Part shown: positions 52,721-60,705 of the stretch, piece by piece
How the letters are laid out: every line of letters starts with the position of its first letter
How positions within the stretch are numbered: position 1 is the first letter of the stretch
DNA from: Microbacteriaceae bacterium VKM Ac-2854
Lineage (GTDB): Bacteria; Actinomycetota; Actinomycetes; Actinomycetales; Microbacteriaceae
NCBI GenBank assembly: GCA_013205085.1
Contig: JABMLH010000006.1
Coordinates: 62,001-126,000, forward strand
Direction: 5' to 3'
Length of the DNA: 64,000 nucleotides
Notes under the pieces: model-generated
Database searches by the model: none
What the model saw: only the letters and a program-made list of their open reading frames with translations
What the model was told of the DNA's origin: nothing
Translations under genes and position numbers: made by a program

Positions 52721-53869
52721 TTACTCGCTGTTTTGCTCGCCGAAGGTGTCCAGTTCCGCTCCTCGATCCGGCCGCCGTGTCGGCCGATCAACGTAACTTC
52801 TTGACGTGACTCCGACGTTGCTGTGACCCAGCTGCTCCTTCGCCGCGTCGAGCCCGAACTCGGCAGTCAGCAGTGTCGCTACCGCCTTTCTGCAGGATCC
52901 GGGCGTTGTCCACTCAACGGATGTTCCTTTCACGGCCGCTGCCCACTGAGTGATGACGTTCGCCGGCCACCGTGCAGTCCCGTGCGCTGACGGGAAAACC
53001 CATTCGCAGTAGGCGACAGCGTGCCGCCGCTTGAGCATCTCGAGCGCGAACGCCGGCAGGGATAGAACGCGGAGTCCCGACCGGGTCTTCGTCTTGGGCT
53101 TCCGGATCAGGCCGTCATCGGTGCGCGTAAGGGTGGCACGTACGGTGACCCGACCCTGATCGAGATCGACATCGGCCCATTGCAGGGCGAGGGCCTCTCC
53201 GGGCCGACATCCAGTCGCGAGAAGAAGGTCACCGAAGTCGGCCAGCTCACGAACGTTGTCACTCCGTCGCTGGGTGACCGCGTCATAATCCCGCAACGCT
53301 TGACGAAGAACTTTGACTTCATCGAGTGTGGGCGCTCGGACGTCAGCGCGCTCCGGGGACTCGACGCGAACCGCCTCCGCCGGATTCGACGCGATCGCGT
53401 CGTGTCGCTGTGCGAATTGCATCATGCCGGACAGGACGACGCAGAGCATTTTCGCCTGCGCCGTACCGGAACTCTTCGCCACACGATCGACGAACCGATC
53501 CAGTCGCGCAGTGGTGACCTCACGGATGCGGAGGCTCCCGATCGACGAGTTGACGTGCTTCGATACGGTTCCGCGATAGCGCTGAAGTGTTGCCGGCGCA
53601 CGCTTCGAGGACTCGATATCGTCGAGCCAGCGCTGCGCCAAGTCGGCCAGCGTCGAGTCGCGAGTCAGGTACTCAGCGGACGGCGCGAGCCTATCGCGGA
53701 GCGCCTCACGAAGTGCGTTCTCTGCTGCGGCGAAAGTACGTCCTACCCGTTGCGCCTTGCGGGTCACGCCATCAGAATCGCGGTAGTACGCGATCGCAGT
53801 CGGCTTACCTTGCAGTGTCTTTCGGCGGATCGTTCCCCATGTTTCAAGTGGAAGTGGTGGGCGTGCCAC
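52721..53869 (-). CDS. Tyrosine recombinase / phage-type integrase
   Basis: A 382-residue integrase: N-terminal AP2-like arm (about 1-60), SAM-like core-binding domain (about 65-150) and catalytic domain (about 170-360). Catalytic residues: Arg in GCRPGEAL, Lys in KPKTKTRSG, Arg in GSCRKAV, His in LGHSNVG, and nucleophile Tyr in SRSYVDRP. The first His of the HxxR box is replaced by Gly (GSCR), which may reduce activity. It points towards the tRNA-Gly gene, the normal arrangement for an integrase and its att site. GTG start at 53869. Confidence 0.9.
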   Translation of the reverse strand: MARPPLPLETWGTIRRKTLQGKPTAIAYYRDSDGVTRKAQRVGRTFAAAENALREALRDRLAPSAEYLTRDSTLADLAQRWLDDIESSKRAPATLQRYRGTVSKHVNSSIGSLRIREVTTARLDRFVDRVAKSSGTAQAKMLCVVLSGMMQFAQRHDAIASNPAEAVRVESPERADVRAPTLDEVKVLRQALRDYDAVTQRRSDNVRELADFGDLLLATGCRPGEALALQWADVDLDQGRVTVRATLTRTDDGLIRKPKTKTRSGLRVLSLPAFALEMLKRRHAVAYCEWVFPSAHGTARWPANVITQWAAAVKGTSVEWTTPGSCRKAVATLLTAEFGLDAAKEQLGHSNVGVTSRSYVDRPTRRPDRGAELDTFGEQNSE

Positions 53870-53957
53870 ACATGTCTCCTTCGTGCCCGGGCGGAGTGAT
53901 CAGTTGCTGGTCGGTGGCCTCGCGAGCCACCAAAGCCGCGACATCAGGTGTCGCCAT
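53844..53957 (-). CDS. Possible 37-residue peptide overlapping the integrase start
   Basis: ATG at 53957 is preceded by a good AAAGGAGA site. The peptide begins MATPDVAALVAREATDQQL and ends in the integrase 5' region, overlapping it by 26 nt in another frame. It may act as a translational leader for the integrase or be an excisionase remnant; it has no recognisable domain. Confidence 0.35.
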   Translation of the reverse strand: MATPDVAALVAREATDQQLITPPGHEGDMCGTPTTST

Positions 53958-54001
53958 TTCTCCTTTCGATGAAGTTCAGCCCGCCCCGGCCGAACCATTT
54001 G

Positions 54002-54664
54002 TTATCCCTTATCAGGAAATCTGTCGGTGAGCGCGCTGAGCAGGCCACGCGCTTTGGATATGTCGAGACGCATACCGACCCCGCTTTCAGATGCAGTCGT
54101 CAGTCCGAGCAGCAGTTCCAACTGCGCGTCGTACTCGATGACAAATTCGTCGGCGGCGTCGCCGAGCAGGTAGCGAGAATCCGCGCCCGATGCCGACGCA
54201 ATCGCCCGGAGGATTATCTCGGAGGGCGCATCCTTCGACAGTCCCGCGACGAGACCGGCCCAGTCCGAGCGCGACAACGCCACCCCGGTCGCGTCGAGCG
54301 TCGGCTTCAGGTCGCGATACACCTCAGCACTGAAATCGCCCTCCGCAACGAGGCTGAGCACCCGGCGGATCCGACGCCCCACGTCTACCGGATCGCGCCT
54401 CGCTTGATCCGACTCGACTTGTCCGGCGAGGAACCGCGCCTCGGCGCGTTCGACCATCCGTCGCGGCTCGACGCCGAGGCCGGCGCAGATGTCGTAGAGC
54501 GCCGGGATGGGGATGTCTCGATGCCCGCTCTCGTAGCGCTGCAGCGTGTTCACGTGCATCCCTGCACGCTCCGCCAGTTCGCGGATCAGCAGGCCACGGC
54601 GCAGGCGCTCGGCACGCAGAACGGCCGCGAGTGCGGCGTTGAACGCGTCTCCTGCTTCGGCCAT
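54002..54664 (-). CDS. XRE-family transcriptional regulator
   Basis: A 220-residue protein: N-terminal Cro/CI-type helix-turn-helix (about 10-65; RLRRGLLIRELAERAGMHVNTLQRYESGHRDIPI) and a long helical C-terminal part of unknown fold. I start at ATG 54664; another ATG is at 54676 and neither has a clear ribosome site. It lies between the integrase and the AT-rich part of the island and probably regulates island genes. Confidence 0.82.
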   Translation of the reverse strand: MAEAGDAFNAALAAVLRAERLRRGLLIRELAERAGMHVNTLQRYESGHRDIPIPALYDICAGLGVEPRRMVERAEARFLAGQVESDQARRDPVDVGRRIRRVLSLVAEGDFSAEVYRDLKPTLDATGVALSRSDWAGLVAGLSKDAPSEIILRAIASASGADSRYLLGDAADEFVIEYDAQLELLLGLTTASESGVGMRLDISKARGLLSALTDRFPDKG

Positions 54665-54794
54665 ACCGGTGAGCATAGGCGTCGGAACGGCGTCGCGCTA
54701 CCCATCTCACAGCGCCACACGCTTGACCCACCCGATTGGGTGCGTTTGCGGTACCCGAATGGGGGTCATGGACGTGCAAGCCACGATACGCGAA

Positions 54795-55043
54795 TCATCG
54801 ACGCCGTCCTCCGCGCCAGCGGACGCCGACGACGATGGCTCGCCCAACATCTGAGTGAGTTGGCAATGTGCTGCAACTCTCGATGTACTCGAGCTTTACC
54901 CAGATCGGGGCAGTAAAACCGACGATAATTGCAAAGAAGCAGGAAACGGAAAAATATGCAAGTGCGACACTTTGGGCCCAGTCGGGACTTCCCAGCGCGC
55001 CAACTATGCCGAAGGCTACGGCTATTCCGGCCACTCCTCCCAC
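54795..55043 (-). CDS. Hypothetical membrane protein, possibly truncated by a stop
   Basis: An 82-residue frame with two hydrophobic helices (GIAVAFGIVGALG and YFSVSCFFAIIVGFTAPIW) and a basic end. It opens with GTG right after an in-frame TAG; the codons before that TAG (from an ATG near 55085, reading MRMPPAIIWMRILW) look like a natural start. TGG to TAG in one codon would explain the break, so it may be a pseudogene. AT-rich codon use unlike its neighbours. Confidence 0.4.
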   Translation of the reverse strand: MGGVAGIAVAFGIVGALGSPDWAQSVALAYFSVSCFFAIIVGFTAPIWVKLEYIESCSTLPTHSDVGRAIVVGVRWRGGRRR

Positions 55044-55167
55044 CGACTACCAAAGAATACGCATCCATATAATCGCTGGCGGCATCCGCATCTGGCCGGA
55101 ATACTCTTCAAACTCAAAGAATCATCGCCCCCACATCGAAGCATTGTCTGTCAATATTCCCGCCGCA

Positions 55168-55428
55168 TTAAACCGCGTTCCGGCCGTATTCCACATACGA
55201 CTCGTGAGCGCGCTTCGCGCTAAACAGCCCACCAATCCCAGTCACGGCACCACCCACACCGACGACTGTCGGCAACTTGACTCGGCGCGAGTAGTCATAG
55301 TTTCGGTCACTGTCTCGACACCATGCTCCCTCCCGATCCAGAAGCCCTAACAGACAAGCCTCCCACGGCTCGCGTTGTCCCTTCGCGAAAGCCGAGTCAG
55401 CTACCTTGTGAGAGATTGAGGCTAGGAC
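55168..55428 (-). pseudogene. Gene fragment without a start codon
   Basis: An 86-codon frame with natural protein composition (ADSAFAKGQREPWEA, then CRDSDRNYDYSRRVKLP and GVGGAVTGIGGLFSAK) but no ATG, GTG or TTG at its beginning. It overlaps the end of the 188-residue membrane protein gene by 7 nt in another frame. It is probably the 3' part of a larger gene, or the product of a frameshift. Family not recognised. Confidence 0.45.
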
Positions 55429-55988
55429 CTAGCTAGCCACCGACGCGTCATCTGTGACGCTAGATCGTAGGCCTCTTGCGCAGGAAGAGAGGCAAGGCCA
55501 AATAGATAGCGGCGACCGTAGGGAGCAATTTCAATTGTAGAATTACCACTTAGGCCGATATGGAAGCCCCGGCGTATGCAAAAGTGTTCTCTAACTTCAC
55601 AAACACTCAAGGACTCAATCTGGCCCCAAAGAAGCGTGACAGATCGATCTGTGCGCGCACTGGTGAACGTCAAACCGTCCTTGCCTAGCGCGACCAGGGC
55701 ATATGGGCCCAGATCTATTAGACTGTCTCTTCTCCGAATGAAATCTCGAATCGTCTGCGACGCGGCAACTAGAACGAAAACCTCGCTCTGCTCGCGTTGC
55801 TGGGCCTTTGAAAGCCGGCAGTACGATCGGTGCGCGACGATGTTTACATAGACAACAGTCGCTATTGCGACTCCGACGACGATTGTAAGTATGAAGAGCG
55901 AGGGCCCTGAGGCGACCCCTCCGTTACGACCACTTGCCGCCATAAATTGCGCCACGGGAAAAGTGACCGAAGACGCTACGACGTACAC
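55422..55988 (-). CDS. Hypothetical membrane protein, 188 residues
   Basis: Two N-terminal hydrophobic helices (about 3-18 and 30-51) followed by a soluble domain (about 60-188) with IESLSVCEVREHFCI and APYGRRYLFGLASL. The overall plan, a membrane pair plus a small beta-rich domain, recalls YcxB-like proteins, some of which neighbour toxins. GTG start at 55988. AT-rich. It follows a similar membrane protein gene and a truncated large-protein end, so an immunity-type role is possible. Confidence 0.58.
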   Translation of the reverse strand: MYVVASSVTFPVAQFMAASGRNGGVASGPSLFILTIVVGVAIATVVYVNIVAHRSYCRLSKAQQREQSEVFVLVAASQTIRDFIRRRDSLIDLGPYALVALGKDGLTFTSARTDRSVTLLWGQIESLSVCEVREHFCIRRGFHIGLSGNSTIEIAPYGRRYLFGLASLPAQEAYDLASQMTRRWLARS

Positions 55989-56032
55989 ACGAGGCCGAGC
56001 GGATGGAATTGCTGCGATGTCGTCAAATGTTA

Positions 56033-56443
56033 TCAGGATTGTACGCCACTCTTATTGCGATATTCCCGCCTTGCGTCTCTTGCCTCTCTCCAGCTCAAGT
56101 ACCGCGAACCCGTTGAGCGTATTACTAGACCGCTCTTGTGGTCAACCATTGGGATATCCTGGTCAACGAGGCGAAGCGTAGTATACCCAGCGCGACGCTC
56201 TTCTTCTACGCGCGCCTCCTGTCCACCTGACGATACGAAGATGAGAAGTAAGCAGACAATTGCCGCACTGAGAGTGACGAGCAAGATAGATCCGGAGCCG
56301 GTAAAAAGCAATAGCAATGTCAAGACACTGAACGCCGCTAGTCCAACCATCGATACGATAGTCGTTCGTAGCCTACTAAGTGCCGACCAGCCCTTCACTA
56401 GGTTCATTCGTGCGCCGAGTTCGGCTTTCGCATTATTGTCCAT
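56033..56443 (-). CDS. Hypothetical membrane protein, 136 residues
   Basis: Two adjacent hydrophobic helices (about 25-46 and 50-70; AAFSVLTLLLLFTG and LLVTLSAAIVCLLLIFV), then a charged soluble tail with a YCxB-like look (RSTGSRYLSWREARD). The ATG at 56443 lies inside the last codons of the upstream truncated gene (11-nt overlap), a coupling typical of toxin-immunity pairs. I read it as a candidate immunity gene; the evidence is positional only. Confidence 0.58.
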   Translation of the reverse strand: MDNNAKAELGARMNLVKGWSALSRLRTTIVSMVGLAAFSVLTLLLLFTGSGSILLVTLSAAIVCLLLIFVSSGGQEARVEEERRAGYTTLRLVDQDIPMVDHKSGLVIRSTGSRYLSWREARDARREYRNKSGVQS

Positions 56444-56575
56444 ATAGATACCCTGCCATATCGAATCCAAAACTATTTATCGCGTAACTCTGATTGAACC
56501 ATTCAGTTTGTTTTTCTGTAGCGTTGAAATACTTTGTTACCGCTCCGAGCTTCATCCCAATTCCGCCAGTTGCCA
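56433..56575 (-). pseudogene. C-terminal end of a truncated large gene (possible toxin tip)
   Basis: About 47 codons of AT-rich, natural-looking protein (GMKLGAVTKYFNATEKQTEW, ending DMAGYLYGQ) that begin abruptly where homology to an oppositely oriented HNH gene starts (about 56576). There is no start codon. Its stop overlaps the start of a small membrane protein gene. This fits the surviving tip of a polymorphic toxin cut off by a recombination or deletion event. Confidence 0.45.
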
Positions 56576-56576
56576 C

Positions 56577-57086
56577 GACGCGAACATCCTCCCCGTTGTC
56601 CTCGGCTTCGACGGGCAGGTCCTGGACGCGGGCGCCGAGAAGCGCCTCGTCGAGGGCCCGCTGCGCAAGATCCTCATCGCCCGCGACGGGGGCTGCGCTT
56701 TCCCGCAGTGCGATCTGCCCGCCACCTGGGCGGATGCGCATCACGTGATCCACTGGGCAGACGGTGGCCCGACCACCCTCGAGAACACCGTCCTGCTCTG
56801 CCGCCAACACCACACCCTGGTGCACCACTCGGCGTGGAAGATCGTGATGCGCGACGGCATCCCGTACTTCGTGCCACCCTGGCAGATCGACCCGCACCAG
56901 ACACCGCGCCGGCCTGTCCTGAGCCTGCCGAAGGGAACCGTCGGCACCGCAGACCCCGAGCGGAGCAACGGTTCCGGCCCCGGAAACCCGCACCACCCCC
57001 GAGCAGACCCGACCTCGGAAACCCGCGGACATGATCCGGTCGGACAGACGTATTGCGCACCCCCACCTACGTCAGCTGAGCGCTGA
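56577..57086 (+). pseudogene. 3' fragment of a DUF222/HNH endonuclease gene
   Basis: The frame carries the C-terminal part of a 13E12-type protein: ANILPVVLGFDGQVLDAG, CAFPQCDLPATWADAHHV, LLCRQHHTLVHHSAW. The DUF222 N-terminal two-thirds is missing, and upstream codons in the same frame belong to island DNA. HNH residues are intact, but without a start the gene is probably dead. It is a different copy from the one at 864-2357 (the sequences differ widely). Its end overlaps the convergent TolB-like gene by 15 nt. Confidence 0.8.
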
Positions 57087-58040
57087 CTTCAACGGCGCTC
57101 TGCTACCCCGCGCCGACGGATAGGCGATGAACGCGAAACTGCGCCCGTCCGGGGCCCAGCTGTTCGTGTTGAACGAGCCCTGGCCGCCGAAGAGGGTGGC
57201 GACGGTCTGCGGCGTGCCGCCCTCGGCGGGGAGCATCCGCAGCTCGACCATCACGTCGGCGGGGTGGCTGACCGTGCCGGGCTCGTAGCTGATGTAGACG
57301 AAACGAGAACCGTCGGGCGAGAGGTGCGGGAACCAGTTCACCCGCTCGTCGAAGGTGAGCTGCTCGCGCCCGCTGCCGTCCAGGCGCATCCGGAAGATCT
57401 GCGAGTGACCCTTCACCGTGGCCGCCTCTTCCGAGTTGTAGTACAGCCACGCGCCGTCGGGCGAGAACTCCGGGCCGTCGTAGTCGTTGACACCCTCGGT
57501 CAACTGCTGGTCCGGGCCGCCGGCGGCGGGGATCAGCGCGAGGTTGCGCCGTGCCCGGGGCTCGTCCCCTTCCGGCTCGACGGAGACGTAGGCGAGGGTG
57601 CGCTCGTCGGCCGAGACGCCGTGCAACCAGTAGCTGTACTGCTGCTCCTCGGGATGCACGTTCGAGACTCGTCGCGCGTCGCCGCCGCCGAGGTCGACGC
57701 AGTACAGGTGTCCATCGGCACTGAAGTACACGCGCTCGCCATCCGGCGAGAGCACGTGGTCGTTGTTGACGCCGCGGACGGCGCCGATCGGGATCTGCTC
57801 GAGCGCCCCGGAGCCGTCGGCCGGCAGACGGTACAGCTTGCCGAGCCCGTTCACCACGAAGGATTCACCGTCGGGCGTCCAATTCGGCGACTCGATCAGC
57901 TGGTCGATCTCGGCGACCAGCCGCTCGGTGCCGGTGTCGACATCGGCGACGATCAGCTGCGAGACCTGCCCCTCCTGCAGGTCGCTGCGGCCGGCGTAGC
58001 GGCCCGTCTGGAGGCCGGTGGCTGCGGTGGATGCGGTCAT
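57072..58040 (-). CDS. TolB/PD40-type beta-propeller protein
   Basis: A 322-residue cytoplasmic protein with repeated PD40 units (SPNWTPDGESFVVN, LSPDGERVYFSADGHLY, GPEFSPDGAWLYYNS, FPHLSPDGSRFVYIS, SWAPDGRSFAFIA), one blade each. It resembles TolB-like domains and oligogalacturonide-lyase-type propellers. The lack of a signal peptide separates it from true TolB. ATG at 58040 has AAGGA upstream. Last gene of the leftward sugar cluster; possibly a lyase or binding protein for a sugar acid. Confidence 0.8.
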   Translation of the reverse strand: MTASTAATGLQTGRYAGRSDLQEGQVSQLIVADVDTGTERLVAEIDQLIESPNWTPDGESFVVNGLGKLYRLPADGSGALEQIPIGAVRGVNNDHVLSPDGERVYFSADGHLYCVDLGGGDARRVSNVHPEEQQYSYWLHGVSADERTLAYVSVEPEGDEPRARRNLALIPAAGGPDQQLTEGVNDYDGPEFSPDGAWLYYNSEEAATVKGHSQIFRMRLDGSGREQLTFDERVNWFPHLSPDGSRFVYISYEPGTVSHPADVMVELRMLPAEGGTPQTVATLFGGQGSFNTNSWAPDGRSFAFIAYPSARGSRAPLKSALS

Positions 58041-58087
58041 GTTCGATTCCTTCGTCGGGTCGTGGTTCAGTGGATCGTGCGCGAGGC

Positions 58088-59215
58088 TCAGGCCCAGGCT
58101 TCGGGCTCGACGCGTTGCGGGCCGTCGCTCGCCGCGCGGCGGATGGCGAGCGCGATGGCGTGGTCGTGGCAGGCCTCGGCGAGCGGATACGGGGCGTCGG
58201 CGTCGCCGCGCGACCAGGCGCCGGCCGCGGCGACGAGTTCGGCCACCGCGAGCTCGTCGTCCGAGAAGCGGCCGCCCTCGAAGGCGTTGCGATAGACGAT
58301 GCCTCCCTCGAAGGCGACCGTTGTGGTGTCGGCGCCTTCCAGGTTCAGCCCGTGCCCCGTGACCGAGCGCTCCAAGCGCGAGCGGATCGGGGTGGCGGCG
58401 CTGCGCATCCGCACGACCTCGCCGTTGTGGATCTCGCCGTGCGAGCCGCGGACGGTGAGGATGTCGGCCCGGAGCGGGTTCCACCACTGGTTGTCGGTGA
58501 AGTCGTACAGTCCGCGGGTCCCGTTCTCGAACAGCACCGTCGCCAGGGTGTGCGCGGCCGGCTTCGGATCGGCGGATCCGGTCCAGCCCGCCGGATCGAT
58601 CGGGTCGAGCAGCGGCGCCGTCACGGTCTGCGCCATCACGGTGGCGGATCCGCGGCCGGCGCCGAGCAGGCCGCGCAGCATCGCCACGGCGTGGTACTCG
58701 TGCGTCGAGCTGACGTGCGCGAAGACGGGCTCGCCGATCGTGCCCTCCGCGACCAGCGCGGCGACCGCCGCGGTCAGCGGATAGCGCAGGTACTGCTCCG
58801 CCACCGCGACGAGACCACTCGCGCCGACATCCGCCCAGAGCGCGCGGAGCCCGTCGAGATCGGGGGCCGGCGGGGTCTCGGCCAGCACGAAGACGCCGCG
58901 GGCGACGAGCTCGCGCGTCAGCTCCGGGGTGACCGGCCACGGCACCGAGAGCACCACGAACTCCGGCCGGCCCGCGAGCAGCTCGTCGAGGGTGGTGACG
59001 ATCGGCACGCCGCGCTCGCGCGCGAGGCCCGCCCGCTCCGGCGACCGGGCCAGCACGCCCGTGACGGCGAAGAGGTCGGGCCGGGCGCTCGCCAGGTCGA
59101 GGTAGACCCGCGAGCGCCAGCCGGAGCCGACGATCGCGAAGCGGGTGGGCTCCGGACGCTCGACGCCGTTGGTCGTCGTCGCCGCGGTGCTCCAGGGAGC
59201 GAGTGACTCGGTCAC
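58088..59215 (-). CDS. Gfo/Idh/MocA-family oxidoreductase
   Basis: A 375-residue NAD(P)-dependent sugar oxidoreductase: Rossmann motif FAIVGSGWRSRVYL (about 26-39), the second-domain segment LAETPPAPDLDGL replacing the typical EKP (ETP, lacking the catalytic Lys), and H-rich region HVSSTHEYH. GTG at 59215 overlaps the tautomerase stop by 4 nt. Expected to oxidise or epimerise a sugar or inositol derivative in the cluster; loss of the Lys makes the chemistry uncertain. Confidence 0.82.
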   Translation of the reverse strand: MTESLAPWSTAATTTNGVERPEPTRFAIVGSGWRSRVYLDLASARPDLFAVTGVLARSPERAGLARERGVPIVTTLDELLAGRPEFVVLSVPWPVTPELTRELVARGVFVLAETPPAPDLDGLRALWADVGASGLVAVAEQYLRYPLTAAVAALVAEGTIGEPVFAHVSSTHEYHAVAMLRGLLGAGRGSATVMAQTVTAPLLDPIDPAGWTGSADPKPAAHTLATVLFENGTRGLYDFTDNQWWNPLRADILTVRGSHGEIHNGEVVRMRSAATPIRSRLERSVTGHGLNLEGADTTTVAFEGGIVYRNAFEGGRFSDDELAVAELVAAAGAWSRGDADAPYPLAEACHDHAIALAIRRAASDGPQRVEPEAWA

Positions 59216-59580
59216 GCGACGCCGGCGAATCCGGGCGAGTACCAGTCCCCCGCCGGCACCTCGATCACGTGCAGCAACAGATCGTGGCGCGGGATGCCGA
59301 TCGCCTCCAGCTCATCCGCGATCGCGACCAGCGCCTCGTGCTTCATCTTCGTGCCGTAGCCGACGCTGGCGAGGATCTCGATGAAGACGATGTCGTCGCG
59401 CTCGGGCTCCGGGTAGGCACGACCGAAGACCAGCTCACCCGGCTCGTGCAGTCGGAAGATCTGGAACAGATCCGTGGCGGGCATCTCGAAACCGCGCACC
59501 ATGCCCGCGAGGATCGCGGTGCTCAGCTCCGGCAGGCGGTCCTTGTAGTGGGAGTGTAGGTCGATCCGGGCGTGCGGCAT
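59212..59580 (-). CDS. Tautomerase-superfamily protein
   Basis: A 122-residue protein that starts MPHARIDLH; removal of Met would expose the catalytic N-terminal Pro of the tautomerase/MIF superfamily, so the start at 59580 is preferred to the ATG at 59586. The GGAG ribosome site is 8 nt from this ATG and only 2 nt from the other, which supports the choice. Family enzymes interconvert enols and 2-keto acids, a sensible step beside sugar-acid oxidoreductases. The stop overlaps the Gfo/Idh gene. Confidence 0.82.
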   Translation of the reverse strand: MPHARIDLHSHYKDRLPELSTAILAGMVRGFEMPATDLFQIFRLHEPGELVFGRAYPEPERDDIVFIEILASVGYGTKMKHEALVAIADELEAIGIPRHDLLLHVIEVPAGDWYSPGFAGVA

Positions 59581-59644
59581 TGTCATTTCTCCTTCGGTAG
59601 GCGCGCAGGGCGCAGGGCCACCCGCGATCAACGGGCGGAAGTCA

Positions 59645-59711
59645 TCCCGCGAGATGCCACTTGTGTACGCGACACGCCGTGCGGGGCGTGCAGAAGAGGC
59701 ATCTCGCGGGA
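59645..59711. repeat. Nested inverted-repeat element E
   Basis: Arms TCCCGCGAGATGCC and GGCATCTCGCGGGA (14 bp, perfect) flank a 39-nt centre with a CACGCC/GGCGTG pair. It lies between co-directional genes (aldo/keto reductase stop 59724, tautomerase start 59580). Confidence 0.8.
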
Positions 59712-59723
59712 GGGGTGGGTGGG

Positions 59724-60674
59724 TCAGGCGTCGAGCCAGAACTCGGGCGCGGGCAGCAAAGCGCCGATGCGCGTCCAGAACTCCTCCGGCAGCTCGCGCT
59801 CGACGGCGTCGAGGGTCCACTGCACCCGCTCCGGGCGACTCATGCCGACCAAGGTGCAGTGCACCAGCGGTTCGCGCAGCGCCTGCTGCAGCGCGGCGAC
59901 GCCGAGCTCGACCTCGTACTCGTCGCAGAGATCCGCCATGGCGGCGACCGCGGCGAGCACCGCGGGCGCGGCCGGCCGGTACGCGTACGTGGTCCTACCG
60001 GAGCGCGGAGCGGCGAGCAGGCCACCGCCGAGCACCGCCGCGTTGAAGACGGCCATACCGCGCTCGTGCGCATCGCGCATCACGGGCTCCGAACTGCGGT
60101 CGACGAGGGTCAGCCGATTGTGCACGAGCAGCGCATCGAAGACGCCCAGGTCCACGTAACGCTGCATCGTCGGAGCGTGGCCCCCGGCGACACCGATCCT
60201 CCCGATCACCCCCTCCTCGCGCAGCGCGACCAGCGCCGCCACAGCGTCCTGCATCTCGTCGAACTCGAAGAACTCGGGGTCGTGCAGGTGCACCAGAGGT
60301 AGGAACCCCATGCCGAGGCGCTCGGCGCTCTCCTGGACCGAGCGGCGCACCCGGTCGCCCGAGTAGTCGCCGTCGCGGGCATCCGTCTTGGTGATCACCA
60401 GCGTGTCGGGGTTGCCGACCGCCTCGACGGCCGCGCCGATCCGGCGCTCACTCTCACCGTCGTTGTAGTTGTTCGAGGTGTCGATCACCGCGATGGGGCT
60501 GGCCAGCACGGCCTCGACCAGCGACACGGCGCGGTCACTGGGCACGTCGTAACCCAGCACCTCCGGCATGCTCGCCAGCGGGGCGCCGCCGAGGCCGATC
60601 GCGGACACGGTGAGGCCGGTGTCGCCGGCCGGACGCAGCCACGGGCGGACGGTCGTGGGTTCGAGGGTGGTCAT
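59724..60674 (-). CDS. Aldo/keto reductase (L-fucose / D-threo-aldose dehydrogenase-like)
   Basis: A 316-residue TIM-barrel enzyme. The catalytic Asp, Tyr and Lys are in DTSNNYNDGESE (Asp about 68, Tyr about 73) and VITKTD (Lys about 99); LVHLHDPE carries the catalytic His region, and QQALREPLVHCTLVGMSRPE is the NADP-binding end. The subfamily oxidises L-fucose and related aldoses to lactones. ATG at 60674. Together with the tautomerase, Gfo/Idh protein and sugar importer this suggests catabolism of a deoxy or uronic-type sugar. Confidence 0.85.
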   Translation of the reverse strand: MTTLEPTTVRPWLRPAGDTGLTVSAIGLGGAPLASMPEVLGYDVPSDRAVSLVEAVLASPIAVIDTSNNYNDGESERRIGAAVEAVGNPDTLVITKTDARDGDYSGDRVRRSVQESAERLGMGFLPLVHLHDPEFFEFDEMQDAVAALVALREEGVIGRIGVAGGHAPTMQRYVDLGVFDALLVHNRLTLVDRSSEPVMRDAHERGMAVFNAAVLGGGLLAAPRSGRTTYAYRPAAPAVLAAVAAMADLCDEYEVELGVAALQQALREPLVHCTLVGMSRPERVQWTLDAVERELPEEFWTRIGALLPAPEFWLDA

Positions 60675-60705
60675 CGTTGATCCTTCGTTCGAGAGCGGGA
60701 GTCGG

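Larger units (their letters stand above)
52660..56576. mobile_element. Integrated genomic island at tRNA-Gly (probably decayed)
   Basis: It contains a tyrosine integrase next to the tRNA, an XRE regulator, and from about 54850 onward clearly AT-richer DNA with hypothetical membrane proteins and gene fragments. The right edge is set where a truncated HNH gene begins. No convincing copy of the tRNA 3' end marks that edge, and no replication or transfer genes are present. Confidence 0.65.

Noticed and set aside
54868-55350. 160-codon plus-strand frame in the island
   Set aside because: It opposes the better leftward frames and has Pro/Thr/Ile-rich composition without domain or ribosome site.
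56558-56573. Degenerate copy of the tRNA 3' end as right att site
   Set aside because: ATTCCGCCAGTTGC resembles ATTCCCGTCAGTCGC only with a gap and two changes; too short and imperfect to claim.
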